A stretch of 64,000 nt of DNA from Chrysomallon squamiferum. Its lineage: Eukaryota > Mollusca > Gastropoda > Neomphalida > Peltospiridae. The first letter of the stretch is position 1, and the number at the start of each line of letters is the position of its first letter. A program made the translations under genes and the position numbers. Below the pieces are notes generated by a model. It saw only the letters and a list, made by a program, of their open reading frames with translations. It was not told where the DNA came from and made no database searches. Shown here one piece after another: positions 27,001-37,740 of the stretch. The stretch spans positions 29,614,472-29,678,471 of the forward strand of contig CM022672.1 of NCBI GenBank assembly GCA_012295275.1, given 5' to 3'.

Positions 27001-27360
27001 TCTACTACTACTACTGATGTTGCTTCTTCTACTACTACTACTTCTACTACTACTACTACTACTACTACTACTAATAATAATAATAAAAATAATAATAATG
27101 AAAATAATAGTTCTTAATGATTCTTACATAAAATAGTATCATAGGTTTTATGCAAGATATTGACAAATAAAATAAAGGTGGCATTAAAATGTTATCACAC
27201 AAATTAAATGAGCTTAAATTCACACTCATAATTCAGTGTCAAACCGATAACTGAAACATATTAAATAAATATATTCTTAATTTAAACTTATATCTTCTTA
27301 TTAATTATTTACTATTTTATAATTATTAAAAAGATAAACGTAACTAAAATAATTCCTAAT

Positions 27361-28398
27361 TACACTCAGGCAAGTTGTTTTGCTACAGAATCTCTGTATC
27401 ACTCGTATTATCACGCAAAGATACGATAGATAGATACACCATAAGTATCTCTACTAAGTTTTAGTTATTTGAGAATCCAGCCTTCATTGGTGCAATATGA
27501 CATGTTGCATTATTAGAATGCTTCAGTTATATACATGGATACTGATCATTTAGATCTGTCACGATATATTTCATACAAAAATATTTATTTTTCACTGACA
27601 GAGATAATTTTATAAAAATATTGTAATCTGTCAAAACATTATCTTAATAAATCAGGCAACCCTGAAACGTAAGCCACTTCTTCCAATATTCTTCTCTGTG
27701 TTTCGTCCTGAGTGAACTGAGTTTTGTACTTTTGTTACATAGCGAAAAGTAACAGAATACATCACAGCAAACAGGTTATCCACAGTATTGATGGCAATGA
27801 ATATTTTCTTGATATTCGATATCGCTGTCAATGATAGTGTTATGAACAGGATTTTTAATGCATATCATCACTACAGCAGTAACAAAATAAGAAAAAAAAA
27901 ACGAAAATAAAAATAATACACAAACATGTTATTTACAGCTAATAATTAATTATCCAGCTGTTAATTTATCCTTTATTTGATCATTTTTTACTCATTCACT
28001 GATTCTTTCACGTATTACGTTAATGCTTTGTTCTTTTGTCCGTTAATAAATTATTTGTTCGTTCGTTCATTCATCATTCATTGTTCGACACATGTTTTGG
28101 TCGGCAGATGTCAAATAATCTGAAATAGAAATATACATTGATTATTTTTTACTATGACTTAATATTTATTTTCAGGTGCCAAAATACTGGAAGATGGCGT
28201 TTCATCATTTTTGCCGATCACGGTAAATTATTATTTTCATGTTTATACATTATTGAGACTTTTTAGTTGTATCAGATATTTAAACAGAAGATATTCGAAT
28301 GCCTTACAGGACAGTAATTCATTAATAAAGAAATTATTATTATTATTGCTTCTTCTTCTTCTTTTTTACACTCACGATTTCAGTTTATGTTTACATGA
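27361..28398. repeat. Duplicated ~1.05-kb segment, copy 2 (orphan sulfotransferase 5' region)
   Basis: Direct copy of 8,982-10,052, about 18.4 kb away, with scattered substitutions and small indels. The block ends after gtttatgtttacat and is followed by satellite sequence instead of the sulfotransferase intron. It sits between the ectodomain exons and the catalytic exons of the phosphatase relic. Confidence 0.9.
28194..28222 (+). pseudogene. Orphan duplicate of the sulfotransferase first coding exon
   Basis: It encodes MAFHHFCRSR against MVFRRFCRSR in the intact gene. The acceptor (tttattttcag, ending 28,175) and donor (gtaaat at 28,223) are retained. No sulfotransferase exon 2 follows on this strand within the window, so this is a partial gene duplicate. 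The loss of two arginines also weakens the basic tail. Confidence 0.85.
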
Positions 28399-28414
28399 TG
28401 CGCCTTTCTGCACG

Positions 28415-28690
28415 GTGTGGTCTTTTAACACGATAGTGTTTTTACAATATATATCTGCGTTCCAGTATCCTTATTCAGCACTATGAACATTTGTACAATG
28501 TAACAATATATATTTATATCCCAGTATGATGAATTAAGACGATAAACCTTTCTGTCGTTATTTACTTGTAACTGTATATATTTATATTCGAGTATGGTTA
28601 ACTTTGTACAATATAACAACATGTATCTATGTTCCACTATGGTTATTTAACTTTATGAACTTTTGTACAGTATTACAATATTTATAAGCT
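28415..28690. repeat. Satellite block related to 12,822-13,690
   Basis: It begins acggtgtggtcttttaacac, matching 12,829 onward almost base for base for over 100 bases, then degrades over about 4-5 units. Confidence 0.88.
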
Positions 28691-28694
28691 ACTC

Positions 28695-28845
28695 AGTGGC
28701 CTTTCTGATTTTATCCTGTTTGTTTCTTCTTGGTTTTTTTTTCGTGTTGTAATTTTTTTTTTTTCTTGAGATATGTTCGCTGCAATATACATAAAATTAA
28801 CTGAAATGTTTAAATAATCGTACAATAATCAGTTTCGTGTACAAC
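28695..28845. repeat. Dispersed repeat R2, copy 1 (inverted relative to 36,945-37,095)
   Basis: The strand tctgattttatcctgtttg...cttgagatatgttcgctgca matches the reverse complement of 36,945-37,095, which contains tgcagcgaacatatctcaag and aggataaaatcagaa. No domain. Confidence 0.85.
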
Positions 28846-28910
28846 GATATACACAATGTGTGTCTGTCTGTCTGTCTGTCTGTGTCTGATTATGTATTTA
28901 TGTGCATGTA

Positions 28911-29039
<129 letters not shown>

Positions 29040-29356
29040 TTTCTAATTTTAAACATTATTAATATTTTTCATTATTATTTTTTTTAATATTAGTTCTCTT
29101 TCAGGCATATGAAGAAAATAATTACTTTATTCCAGCTCAAGATAAGTGACATTTCTGTCGACTAATTGAAAATATTGGAGAAAACGTTCATAGTTATTTT
29201 ATAAACAAATATATGAATTCGTATTCATTATAAAAAAAGTAATGTGAAATATTATATACACATGAAAGTTGTTGTTGTTGTTATTATTATTATTATTATT
29301 AGTAGTAGTAGTAGTAGTAGTCTTGTTGTTGTTATTGTTTTTGCTGTCGTTATTAG

Positions 29357-30056
29357 CACCAAACAGAAAGACTTTGCCAGATTTCTGGAGAATGATCTGA
29401 GAGAATGGCTGTGGACACATTGTAATGCTGACCAAAGTTGTCGAAGCTACCAAGGTAAATATTGTAACAACAGAATACTACCGATATGTAACTATGAATA
29501 TAGTATTTTATCTGCAATACTTCAAATATAAATATCTCATTACTGCTTTTTTAGCTTACAAATAATAATGAAATAAAAGCGAAGAGACAACTGTCTATAT
29601 TTGAATGGAATCTTTAATTTGTACTGTTATTTTGAATTATTAGTAAGTTATATTTTTGCAGGATTATGAAACAGTATACATTGTGTTCTACCTAACACAG
29701 AAACAAAACAGAAAAAAACATATAATTTTTCTTTTCTACTAAAATTTGCAATTATTAACATAACGTATTGTCTGATGATTTCAAAATGACGAAATGTAGC
29801 AATTATATAAATATGAAGTAATTTTTAATGGATTAACAATATTTATACTTGAAATATTTTTTGTTACTGAATTACTTTTTTTTTTAGACTAGGTGTGAAC
29901 CATACTGGGGAGACTCAAAGACGATTAACATTGGAGCCTTCACAATTTCTGTGATTGCAAAAAAGGAAAGAAGTGATTTTGTGTTTAGAAAGTTCTGCGT
30001 CACTCACAAAAAGGTACTTGTTAAAAAGATATAAAAAGTTAATAAAATACTAGTAT

Positions 30057-30132
<76 letters not shown>

Positions 30133-31229
30133 CAATTTGCTCTATTTATTTTCACCAGTATGTTTGATGTAGGTAACCAATCTATTATAAAAACATAATC
30201 TAAATAAAAAGTTTAGTTTTTGCATTAAGTTTTGAAAAACATTTGATATCTTTGAGCCTTACGTATTGAAATATATCTGGCACATGAACAATTAAATCGG
30301 CAATTACTTGCTTTAAAGTTCTCTTACAAATTGCACATTTCCGTTTTAATGAAATCTAAAAACGTTACTACAGTTCAAAGATTATTAGCATATATTAAAC
30401 AGTTATTTCATATATTTCGAGAACGTAGTCAGTTATGCTCAGACAGTCTGTGTTTACCACACATAATTTCATTTAAATGACTCGATACAACAGGAAATAT
30501 TTTGCCACGAAATAATGCTTCAGAATGTAACATAATAACAATAATTAATTTTTTAATTTAATCTTAATTATTGTTATTTCTGCTTTCTAGTCTGGGAATT
30601 CAAAAACCTTTCAACAGTTCCACTTTTTTTCGTGGCCAGATCATGGAGTTCCAAATGTTCATAAATACAATTTTTGCTGAAAGTGAGAAAAACAGAACCT
30701 GTACTTCCTGGACCAGTAGTTGTTCACTGCAGGTAATAATTGTATTTTACACATTGATCTAATGAGCAAAGCACACACACACATACAGAAAATAACATTA
30801 AATAATAAAGCTGATATGCACGACAAGAAGATACACTATTACTAATAAATTCATTCTTCATTCATTTTGCTTAGTTTATGCTTTTACATTTAAAAAAAAA
30901 ATAATAATACTGAGTTATAATACCGAATTCAGCACTTTTTTTTACAAATTAAATTGTTTTAATGTTTTCCAAAAATGAATAAATGTTAATAGTTTGTCCC
31001 TCATTGACACTGAACTGTATTGTTCGCCATATCAAGATGTTATGTTATCACTAATGGTTTACTTCAGCGCTGGAATTGGCAGAACAGGAACGTACATTGC
31101 TCTGGACATTCTGCTGGACGAGCTGGAGGCGACGGGACGAGTCGACATCAGGAAAGTGATGATTCCACTGAGAGATCAGCGTAGAGGTCTCGTACAGACC
31201 AAGATCATCTTCAGACCAAAAATGTAAAA
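29357..31229 (+). pseudogene. Receptor-type protein tyrosine phosphatase catalytic domain, inactivated
   Basis: Four exons of a classical PTP domain, in order. 29,357-29,454: TLPDFWRMI, then TGA at 29,398-29,400 where the family has Trp (WRMIW), then HIVMLTKVVEATK. 29,888-30,013: TRCEPYWGDSKT to KFCVTHKK. 30,591-30,732: QFHFFSWPDHGVPNVH, then a one-base loss in a T run near 30,672, then PGPVVVHC. 31,068-31,227: SAGIGRTGTYIALDILLDEL, then LRDQRRGLVQTK before the frame is lost. The active-site signature HC(S)AGIGRTG is split across the last two exons with phase AG|C, and the exon 3 length only fits that phase if one base is restored. All acceptors and donors are still canonical. The nonsense codon and frameshift indicate a fairly young pseudogene of the expanded molluscan receptor PTP family. 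Confidence 0.9.
30061..30128. repeat. (GA)n microsatellite in a phosphatase relic intron
   Basis: About 34 GA repeats, 48 bases after the donor at 30,014. Confidence 0.95.
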
Positions 31230-31484
31230 CACAGAACCATTCTTCACTGCAGTAAGAACTTATTTCTCAAACATAAAAACAGAAACTTTGATTAAATCAA
31301 ATAATTAGACACAAGTGTTTGATTAAATAACTAAAAAAAACCCACAAAAAACCCACACATAACATCAAATAACACAATCGCACAACAGTCAAAAAAGCAA
31401 ATATGTGTATGTGTATTCAATAATAAACAAAACAAAAGGCCACCTGTACAAAATAGTTAAATAAAGAAATTATAGTTTGGCTAG

Positions 31485-31547
31485 TAACTCAAAGCAGAAA
31501 ATAGGAAAACTCGTAAGTTGGTGCACTCGGAATTCAAGGCACCACTG
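31485..31547. mobile_element. Truncated right end of the CAGTGGTRCCTTG MITE family
   Basis: It shares aaagcagaaaataggaaaactcgtaa and the terminal ggcaccactg with the right end of 12,158-12,814. It is followed by TA. The left part of the element is absent. Confidence 0.8.
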
Positions 31548-31556
31548 TATATCTAT

Positions 31557-31612
31557 CTATGTTACGGTACGGTGATTTAACATGATAGATTTAGACAACA
31601 ATATACAGCATG
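31557..31612. repeat. Single satellite unit next to the MITE end
   Basis: The text tatgttacggtacggtgatttaacatgatag matches the beginning of the 12.8-kb satellite, in the same position relative to the MITE end. Confidence 0.75.
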
Positions 31613-31935
31613 TCCCAAAAGTAACCGAACCGCAAACTTAAATAAAATTAGATATTAAAAATAACAAATTTAATTTCATCTTTTATGTCATTTTATGTTA
31701 TCTTTTGTACTATTCATTTACTTCTGTCAGTCTTTGGAATGATTTTTGTTACCTGATTGTAGAGTTCTTCGTGATCGAGACTTCTGTTTTACCACGACGA
31801 CGCGGACTTCTATGACGCGGTCTTTTAATACTGTTCATGTTCTCATAGGCGTTCCATGTTCTTTCTCTTACATAAATGTCATGACCGCATTTAAACAGTA
31901 ACATGAAATTGAAATCATGACGTCAGTTGTAAATT
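31613..31935. mobile_element. Possible mariner-like remnant
   Basis: It starts with catgtcccaaaagtaaccga, which resembles the gtgtcccaaaagt ends of some mariner-type elements (family knowledge). On the minus strand a short basic stretch (KRPRHRSPRRRGK, near 31,775-31,830) could be a helix-turn-helix linker. No catalytic motif and no partner end were found. Confidence 0.3.
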
Positions 31936-31939
31936 GGTA

Positions 31940-32400
31940 AAATGGCGGATTTATTGGCAGACATTAAACTCCGGCCTGATTGAAAATAATGATTATGATT
32001 TGATTTATAAAATGATTAGACATGTTGTTGCAGTTAGAAAACATCTTTATGACTGGAAGATTGAGCCAACTCCACAGTGCCTAGTGTGCGTCCGGCTGGA
32101 CTCGGTCTTGCATGACTTTTTTCACTGCGGCAAAATTAGTTAATTTATTAAACGTATTGAACCGATTTTTTGAAAAACTTTTCGACACCAAGTTCAAACT
32201 AAATCCATGTAGAATGATTTTTGGAATAAAACACAAACCTGGCAACTATGCATCGAATTTAGGGATTCTTCTCTGGAGCAAAAGACCGAGAAGCGATAAT
32301 CTACACTTATTAAGCAGATCATATAAATATTTAAGAAAGAAATTTCACACTGGTATGTCATTTCAAAATTGACAGACAAAAAGGTTTGAGCCCGATTATT
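31940..32400 (+). pseudogene. 3' end of a non-LTR retrotransposon ORF2 (zf-RVT-like), degenerate
   Basis: Two overlapping frames together give the C-terminal region found after the reverse transcriptase in several LINEs: LYDWKIEPTPQCLVCVRLDS and HDFFHC (Cys-x2-Cys...His-x4-Cys type finger), then after a frameshift near 32,125 LNRFFEKLFDTKFKLNPCRM and IFGIKHKPGN. The reverse transcriptase itself is absent, so this is an isolated fragment from a family different from the next element. Confidence 0.75.
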
Positions 32401-33139
32401 AATTTTGTTGATTACCAGGTGCAGCTGAGAAAAATGCACAACGATGTTTGACCACCATTAAATAGCAATTTAAGCGTGGCACCCAAGTCTTGTTTCAAGT
32501 GATTCATCGAAAACATTTGGAATTTATTCTAGGAGATTGTTCATAAACGTGATACCTGTGCGAAATAACGAAGGCGTTTCTATAAAAGAGGTTTTCACAA
32601 AATTTGATGTTTCTACAAAGCATGCAGAAACATCAACACGCAGAACCCCAGCGACATTGACGCCTACTGCGCATCACTCACCAACACGATACACTCCGTT
32701 GCAATCAGATACACACCCAAAACCAGAAAATGCACCGGGAAAATATCCACTCTCTGGCGGACTGAACGCATAGAAAACAAATGCAAAGAGAGAAACAAAT
32801 ACAGAAGACAATACAAAAAAGACAGAAATCATTCTACGCACGAAAAATATAGAATATCAAAAAAAAAAGTTTCCAACCTAATACTCACAGCGAAACAAGA
32901 ACACTGGGAACTTTTTTGCAACAACATCGACCACAAAACATCAGTCAAAGACATGTGGGCCAAAGTAAAAAACATTCAAGGAAAAAAAACCCCACAGAAT
33001 CAACACTCTCGTCAAAAACAACATCGCATTCACTGACAAGCAAAAAGCGGACCTACTCAGCCAAACCTTCGCCAAGTCCAGCAGCAATTCGAACTTCCCA
33101 CTGAAATTCGCAAAGAAACAACTGGACATCCAAGCAATC

Positions 33140-34252
33140 GGCGAACACTCCGCAGACACAGAAAACAGGAAATACAATCAACTATTCAACATCAGTGAAT
33201 TAAAACATGCACTCAAAAACAAGAAAAGTACAGCCACGGGGCCAGATAAAATAAGCTACACAATACTACAACACCTACCAGATGAAACACTACTCGTCAT
33301 ACTCGAACTTTACAACACAATATGGACCACCGGCAAGATTCCAACAAACTGGAAACACGCCGAATGTTTCAGCTTGCCCAAACCACACAAAGATCACTCA
33401 TTACCCAACAGCTACAGGCCGATCGCGCTGACGTCACACATGTGTAAAACATTGGAAACAATGATCAACACACGCCTGAACCAGCATTTAAACGACAACA
33501 ATTTAATCAGCAAATTTCAAATCGGCTTCAGGAAGAAACACAGCACAAACGACCAGATCACACGCCTGCAAACATCAATTAATCAATCTTTTCGAAAATC
33601 AAAAAAAGTCATAGCAATTTTTTTAGACATTGAAAAAGCATTCGACATGGTATGGAGGGAAGGACTGCTAGTTAAATTAATCAACAACAACATCAAAGGC
33701 AACATGTTCAACTTTATCAAAGACTTTATCAACAACAGAACCATAGCAGTCAAAGTAAACGGTCACACCTCAGAGAAAACGACAATCGAAAACGGCATCC
33801 CCCAAGGATCCGTGATCTCGCCAACACTCTTCAACATCTACATCAACGACATCGTCGCAACACTCGACCAACAAGACAACGCCAGAAATCCGCCAAAGGA
33901 ACCGATAAATACAGCACTCTTTGCAGACGACTGCGCCTTTTGGCGGGCAGGCCGATCGACTGCAGCAATACAGAAACAAATACAAAAAGACTTAAACAAC
34001 ATAAACGATTGGGCGTTGAAATGGGGCATAAAGATTTCTCTTTTGAAAACGACGTGCCTCCTTTTCAACAAGAAATCAGACAACAGCAAGATCACACTCA
34101 ACATCGACAACAACGTCATAACACAAACAAAGACATTCAAGTTTCTAGACATTCGACAGTCAACTCAACTTCGAATGCCACATACACAACATAATTGCAT
34201 CCTGCAAAAAAAAACAATCAATCTTCTAAAGTTAATTTCCGGAACCAGTTGA
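33140..34252 (+). pseudogene. Reverse transcriptase domain of the I-group LINE
   Basis: RNA-directed DNA polymerase region. Visible RT blocks are STATGPDKISYTILQHL (~33,229), NSYRPIALTS (~33,407), IAIFLDIEKAFDMVW (~33,611; first catalytic Asp), NGIPQGSVISPTLFNIYINDI (~33,791) and the catalytic ALFADDCAFW (FADD at ~33,920). The frame is open from 33,374 to 34,252, but upstream parts are in other frames with stops near 33,035, and the region after 34,252 continues shifted (34,277-34,813: ILSKLDYGATAY, RVTGHLPNTTA). It is inactive as it stands. Confidence 0.93.
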
Positions 34253-34795
34253 GGAGCAAACGAGTCAACGCTGATTTTGATACACAAAGCGTGTATTCTC
34301 TCCAAGCTCGACTACGGAGCCACGGCTTACTCGAATGCTCCAAAACTCTATTTAAAAAAACTAGATATAATTCAATCAAGTGCCCTCAGGGTGACCGGCC
34401 ACCTGCCAAACACAACAGCATTCGACAGCCTCCTGTCGGAATACAGCATCCAACCATTAAAATACAGAAGAAAACTGCAGCTATTAAAATACAACCTGAA
34501 AATACACACACTCAACACAGACCACCCGGTCAAGGATCTGGTCCCCGAAGAACAAAGGATAGGACAACTCTTCAAATCGCATAGTCTACTACTATCGAAT
34601 TTCCCGACAACAGCTAGCGAAATCGAAAGGGAAACAGGAATAGGTGAAATGCCACTGCCGGCATACCACAAAGAAACAAAACCAACAATAAACACACCTT
34701 TCCTGATCAAAAGAGAAACTAACAAAACAGAGATCCAACCATTCAAAAAAATCATTTTTTTTTTTGGCAGCAGCAAACGACCACTACAAACAACA

Positions 34796-35692
34796 CACGC
34801 ACATCTACACTGACGGATCCAAAAACCCAGACAACGGGAGAGTAGGATTCGCCTTTATAGCCCAAGATCACATAAACAAATCGGCCGTATCAGAAATCAC
34901 CTTTCGGTATATACGGCCGAGTTGGTAGCCATCATCAGAGCCATGCTGTGGGTAAAACACAACAACAACAAACACACAGTCATATTCTCGGACAGTCTAA
35001 GTTCCGTGATCTCAGTACAATCCGGAAGTTCCAGCAGACCAGACCTGCTCAGCAAAATACAACAACTACACAAGGACATACAACACAACAAGAAAGAACT
35101 AACCATCGAGTGGCTCCCAGCACACGTCGGCATCATCGGCAACGAACTTGCCGACCATTACGCCAAAGAGTCACTCACCATTAAAGACGAAGACATCTGC
35201 ACAGACATACATTACGGAATAAACGAAATTGTCTCCATCGCTGCCAAACATTACGACAAACAATGGCAAAACGAATGGAACAACACCAAAAACAAATGGC
35301 ACTTAAACATCAAACCACTCGCCAAAACACCCAAAATCACACTCGCCAACAAACTACACAACAACAGTCTCACCAAAGCCAGAATTAGTTACTCAACCAA
35401 CCTAAACGCAATTCGATACCAACATAACATCACCACATCATCCAACTGCAGTTGTGGACTCTCAGAAACCATGAAACACTACTTGTTTCACTGTCCAAAT
35501 TTTGCCAAGGAAAGACAAGCACTACGCAATACATTGGAGGAACTAAAAATCGAGTTCACGCTCCAACACATCCTGGCACCAAACAAAAAAGACAGAGAGT
35601 TAGTCTTCGCTGCAGTAACACATTTTTTTTTTTTTGACACAAAAACAAACAACAATTATATAAATCTATTGACTTGCGGATTGATTGGTTGA
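34796..35692 (+). pseudogene. RNase H and C-terminal domain of the I-group LINE
   Basis: RNase H motifs follow in order: IYTDGSKNPDNGRVGFAF (~34,803; first Asp), a frameshift near 34,905, ELVAIIRAMLW (catalytic Glu), IFSDSLSSV (Asp) and EWLPAHVGIIGNELADHYAK (His and last Asp). The C-terminal part has CSCGLSETMKHYLFHC, a zinc-knuckle-like pattern. An RNase H downstream of RT is characteristic of the I group among LINEs (family knowledge). The internal frameshift shows it is not functional. Confidence 0.92.
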
Positions 35693-35760
35693 ACAGCTGA
35701 TGGATCTACGGATGGATCGGCTGATTGACGAATCAATTTGAATGGCCAATTAAATTAATA

Positions 35761-36318
35761 ATTAAAAAATGATAAACGTACTATACGAACCCACTTTCAG
35801 ACAATACTAACCCGGTTATGGTGTCTTATTTCAATTTAATTTTTTATAATTTAATTAATAGAATTTTTTTTTTCTTCTCATATTCTTAGTCCTACCTTCA
35901 GGATTTATTACACCTTTTAAATTAAAATAAAATGTAAATAAGTTAACTACATTTATGTTCTTATTTGTTTTAGTTGCAGATTTTTTATAATATGTTTTAA
36001 AACAATAAGAAGACCATTGGCAAAAAAAAAAAAAAAAAAAAAAAAACAGGTTTGGACTACGTGGACCAGAAGGAAGCAGCCAAAAAGAAACAACAACAGC
36101 AGCCAAAAAGAAACAACGACAGCAGCCAAGAGCAGAACAACCAGTACGGCAAACAACACGGACCCGGTGATGGCTGAGAGATTGTGCCGGAGATCACGGG
36201 GGGCGAATTGCGGCTGCGAAACATCCGTACCGACTCGTTACGATCCGATATGCTGGACACTCCCTTGTGTCCTGCAATCGTGGCGAGAACCCATTCTTTT
36301 CCCTACCCAAAACTCTTT
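35761..36318. other. Spacer between the LINE and the U1 gene
   Basis: AT-rich to 36,020, then a poly-A run (~36,021-36,046), a short repetition of agcagccaaaaagaaacaac (36,076-36,130) and a GC-rich stretch leading to the inverted repeat. No supported coding sequence; several overlapping open frames on both strands are not convincing. Confidence 0.55.
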
Positions 36319-36368
36319 TCTGCGACGGACACGCCCGCTGGCCTGTCAGAAAGCGTGTCCGTCGCAGA
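36319..36368. promoter_or_regulatory. Perfect 16-bp inverted repeat upstream of U1
   Basis: Arms TCTGCGACGGACACGC (36,319-36,334) and GCGTGTCCGTCGCAGA (36,353-36,368) are exact reverse complements, separated by 18 bases. The element spans about -116 to -67 relative to the U1 start, which is where snRNA proximal or distal elements would be expected (family knowledge). That it is regulatory is inference; it could also be part of an older repeat. Confidence 0.6.
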
Positions 36369-36434
36369 CGTGCTTCACAACAGCTTGCTCTGATTAGCAC
36401 GTTAATTTTTTTCCTATCCTATCCTAGTTCAAGC

Positions 36435-36599
36435 ATACTTACCTGGTACGGGAGGTTACCATGATCCACAAGGTGGTCCTCCCAGGGCGAGGCCTTTCCA
36501 TTGCACTCCGGTTGGGCTGACCCGTGCGATCGCCCCAAATGCGGGCGACTCGAGTACGTAATTTTTTAGTGTGGGGGTCTGCGTTCGCGCTTACCCCTG
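36435..36599 (+). ncRNA. U1 spliceosomal snRNA gene
   Basis: U1 base-pairs with 5' splice sites during the first step of spliceosome assembly. The start ATACTTACCTGG carries the invariant 5'-splice-site-pairing sequence. Stem-loop I is present, but its loop reads GATCCACAAGG rather than the usual GATCACGAAGG of human U1. The U1A-binding loop ATTGCACTCC is intact in stem-loop II. The Sm site is AATTTTTTAG, followed by the stem-loop IV hairpin with GCGTTCGCGC. Length is 165 nt against 164 in human. A 3'-box-like AAAACAAAAAACAG follows at ~36,607. No intron or coding overlap. It appears intact, but cephalopods carry many U1 copies, so expression of this one is not certain. Confidence 0.95.
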
Positions 36600-36944
36600 A
36601 AAATTCAAAACAAAAAACAGTTTCTTAAAAACCTCTCAAAATGCTCGTACTGCAAAACGTCTTTCTCTCATTCACTTAGATATTAACAATGCAATACTGC
36701 TGTAACATGAAATTTTAGCTGCCTTCAGTTTAGAGAAATGCTCTAAATAACTTCGTCAACGATAAATGGAAAGGAAAGCCTGCGTTTTGCCTTTACCATC
36801 AACTCTGTAGATTACCTTGTATTGTTCGTGTAAACTCGCCCAACTTCCAGACTGATAGCTTTAACTGTGACGTCAAATCTCATGTCAACAGTTTAATTTT
36901 TGTCGACTTTCCGTAATTAGATAGGAAACGTTTTCTGGAATGTA
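36600..36944. other. U1 3' flank, no gene seen
   Basis: Unique-looking AT-rich sequence; no ORF or repeat recognised beyond the possible snRNA 3' box at the start. Confidence 0.5.
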
Positions 36945-37095
36945 CACAAAATTGATTATTGTACGATTGTTTAAACATTTCAGTTAATTTTCTGTAAACT
37001 GCAGCGAACATATCTCAAGAAAAAAAAAGAAAAATACAACACGAAAAACAAAAAAACCAAGAAGAAAAGAACAGGATAAAATCAGAAACGCCACT
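36945..37095. repeat. Dispersed repeat R2, copy 2
   Basis: Inverted relative to 28,695-28,845; it shares tgcagcgaacatatctcaag, the A-rich middle and acaggataaaatcagaaacgcc. Confidence 0.85.
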
Positions 37096-37740
37096 AATAA
37101 ATCCAATCAAAACAATACATACAGATTCTTTGAAAATGACAGCATATATTGCAAACTTATAATAACCCTCTGAGGAAAAAGGAAAAAAATATGGAGGCCT
37201 TGCATTTTGCCATGAAGACCTCTAAAGCGAACAGAATGACGCATACACCTGAGAATACAACATACATTGGTAGAATCCCTGATATCTGTTCTTTATTCGG
37301 TTGTTAGTTATTTGTGAAACATCGTACGATAATTTGGCTGGCAGTTTCTGAAATAATAAATAAAAATGACTGAGATAAAATTATGTCAACCAGTTAAAAT
37401 ATTAATTTTACACATATTTTCTGTTTTCTGTGACAAGGTACGACTTTACATATCATATTATCTCTTAATTTTCCGACTTCCATAAAACATAACAATTATT
37501 TTCCATAAATCGATAAGTTTGAACAATATTTTGAAAATATTGAAAAGACTTCAACAGACTTATTTATTTGTACATAAATATATAATGTGAAATTAACATT
37601 TGAATTGTTTATTAAGGAACATAAAATTAGATAAATAAAGATTATTTATAATTTGCATTATACACCAAATATCTGTTTTCAAATTTGACAGTTGACTGAA
37701 AACATAAACAATTCACAATCCTATCGGCGACGCCATTTGT
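37096..37740. other. AT-rich non-coding stretch
   Basis: Nothing recognisable except a GC-richer patch (gacgccatttgtggccgg) leading into repeat R1. Confidence 0.5.

Larger units (their letters stand above)
32607..35760 (+). mobile_element. 5'-truncated I-group LINE (non-LTR retrotransposon)
   Basis: The insert starts at FYKACRNINTQNPSDIDAY, the endonuclease-RT linker, so the 5' UTR, ORF1 and endonuclease are missing, as is usual for target-primed insertions that stop early. It includes the reverse transcriptase, RNase H and C-terminal domain, then a short 3' tail (gaacagctgatggatctacg, ~35,690-35,760). The tail recurs, diverged, at the end of the 41.4-43.4 kb copy on the other strand. The base composition is visibly richer in C and A than the flanks. 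Confidence 0.88.

Noticed and set aside
31613-31935. Firm call of a mariner transposon
   Set aside because: Only a suggestive end motif and a basic stretch; no catalytic motif or partner end, so kept as a low-confidence feature only.
36017-36397. 126-codon frame overlapping the region upstream of U1
   Set aside because: Starts in a poly-A run, overlaps the inverted repeat, and competes with equally long frames on the other strand.
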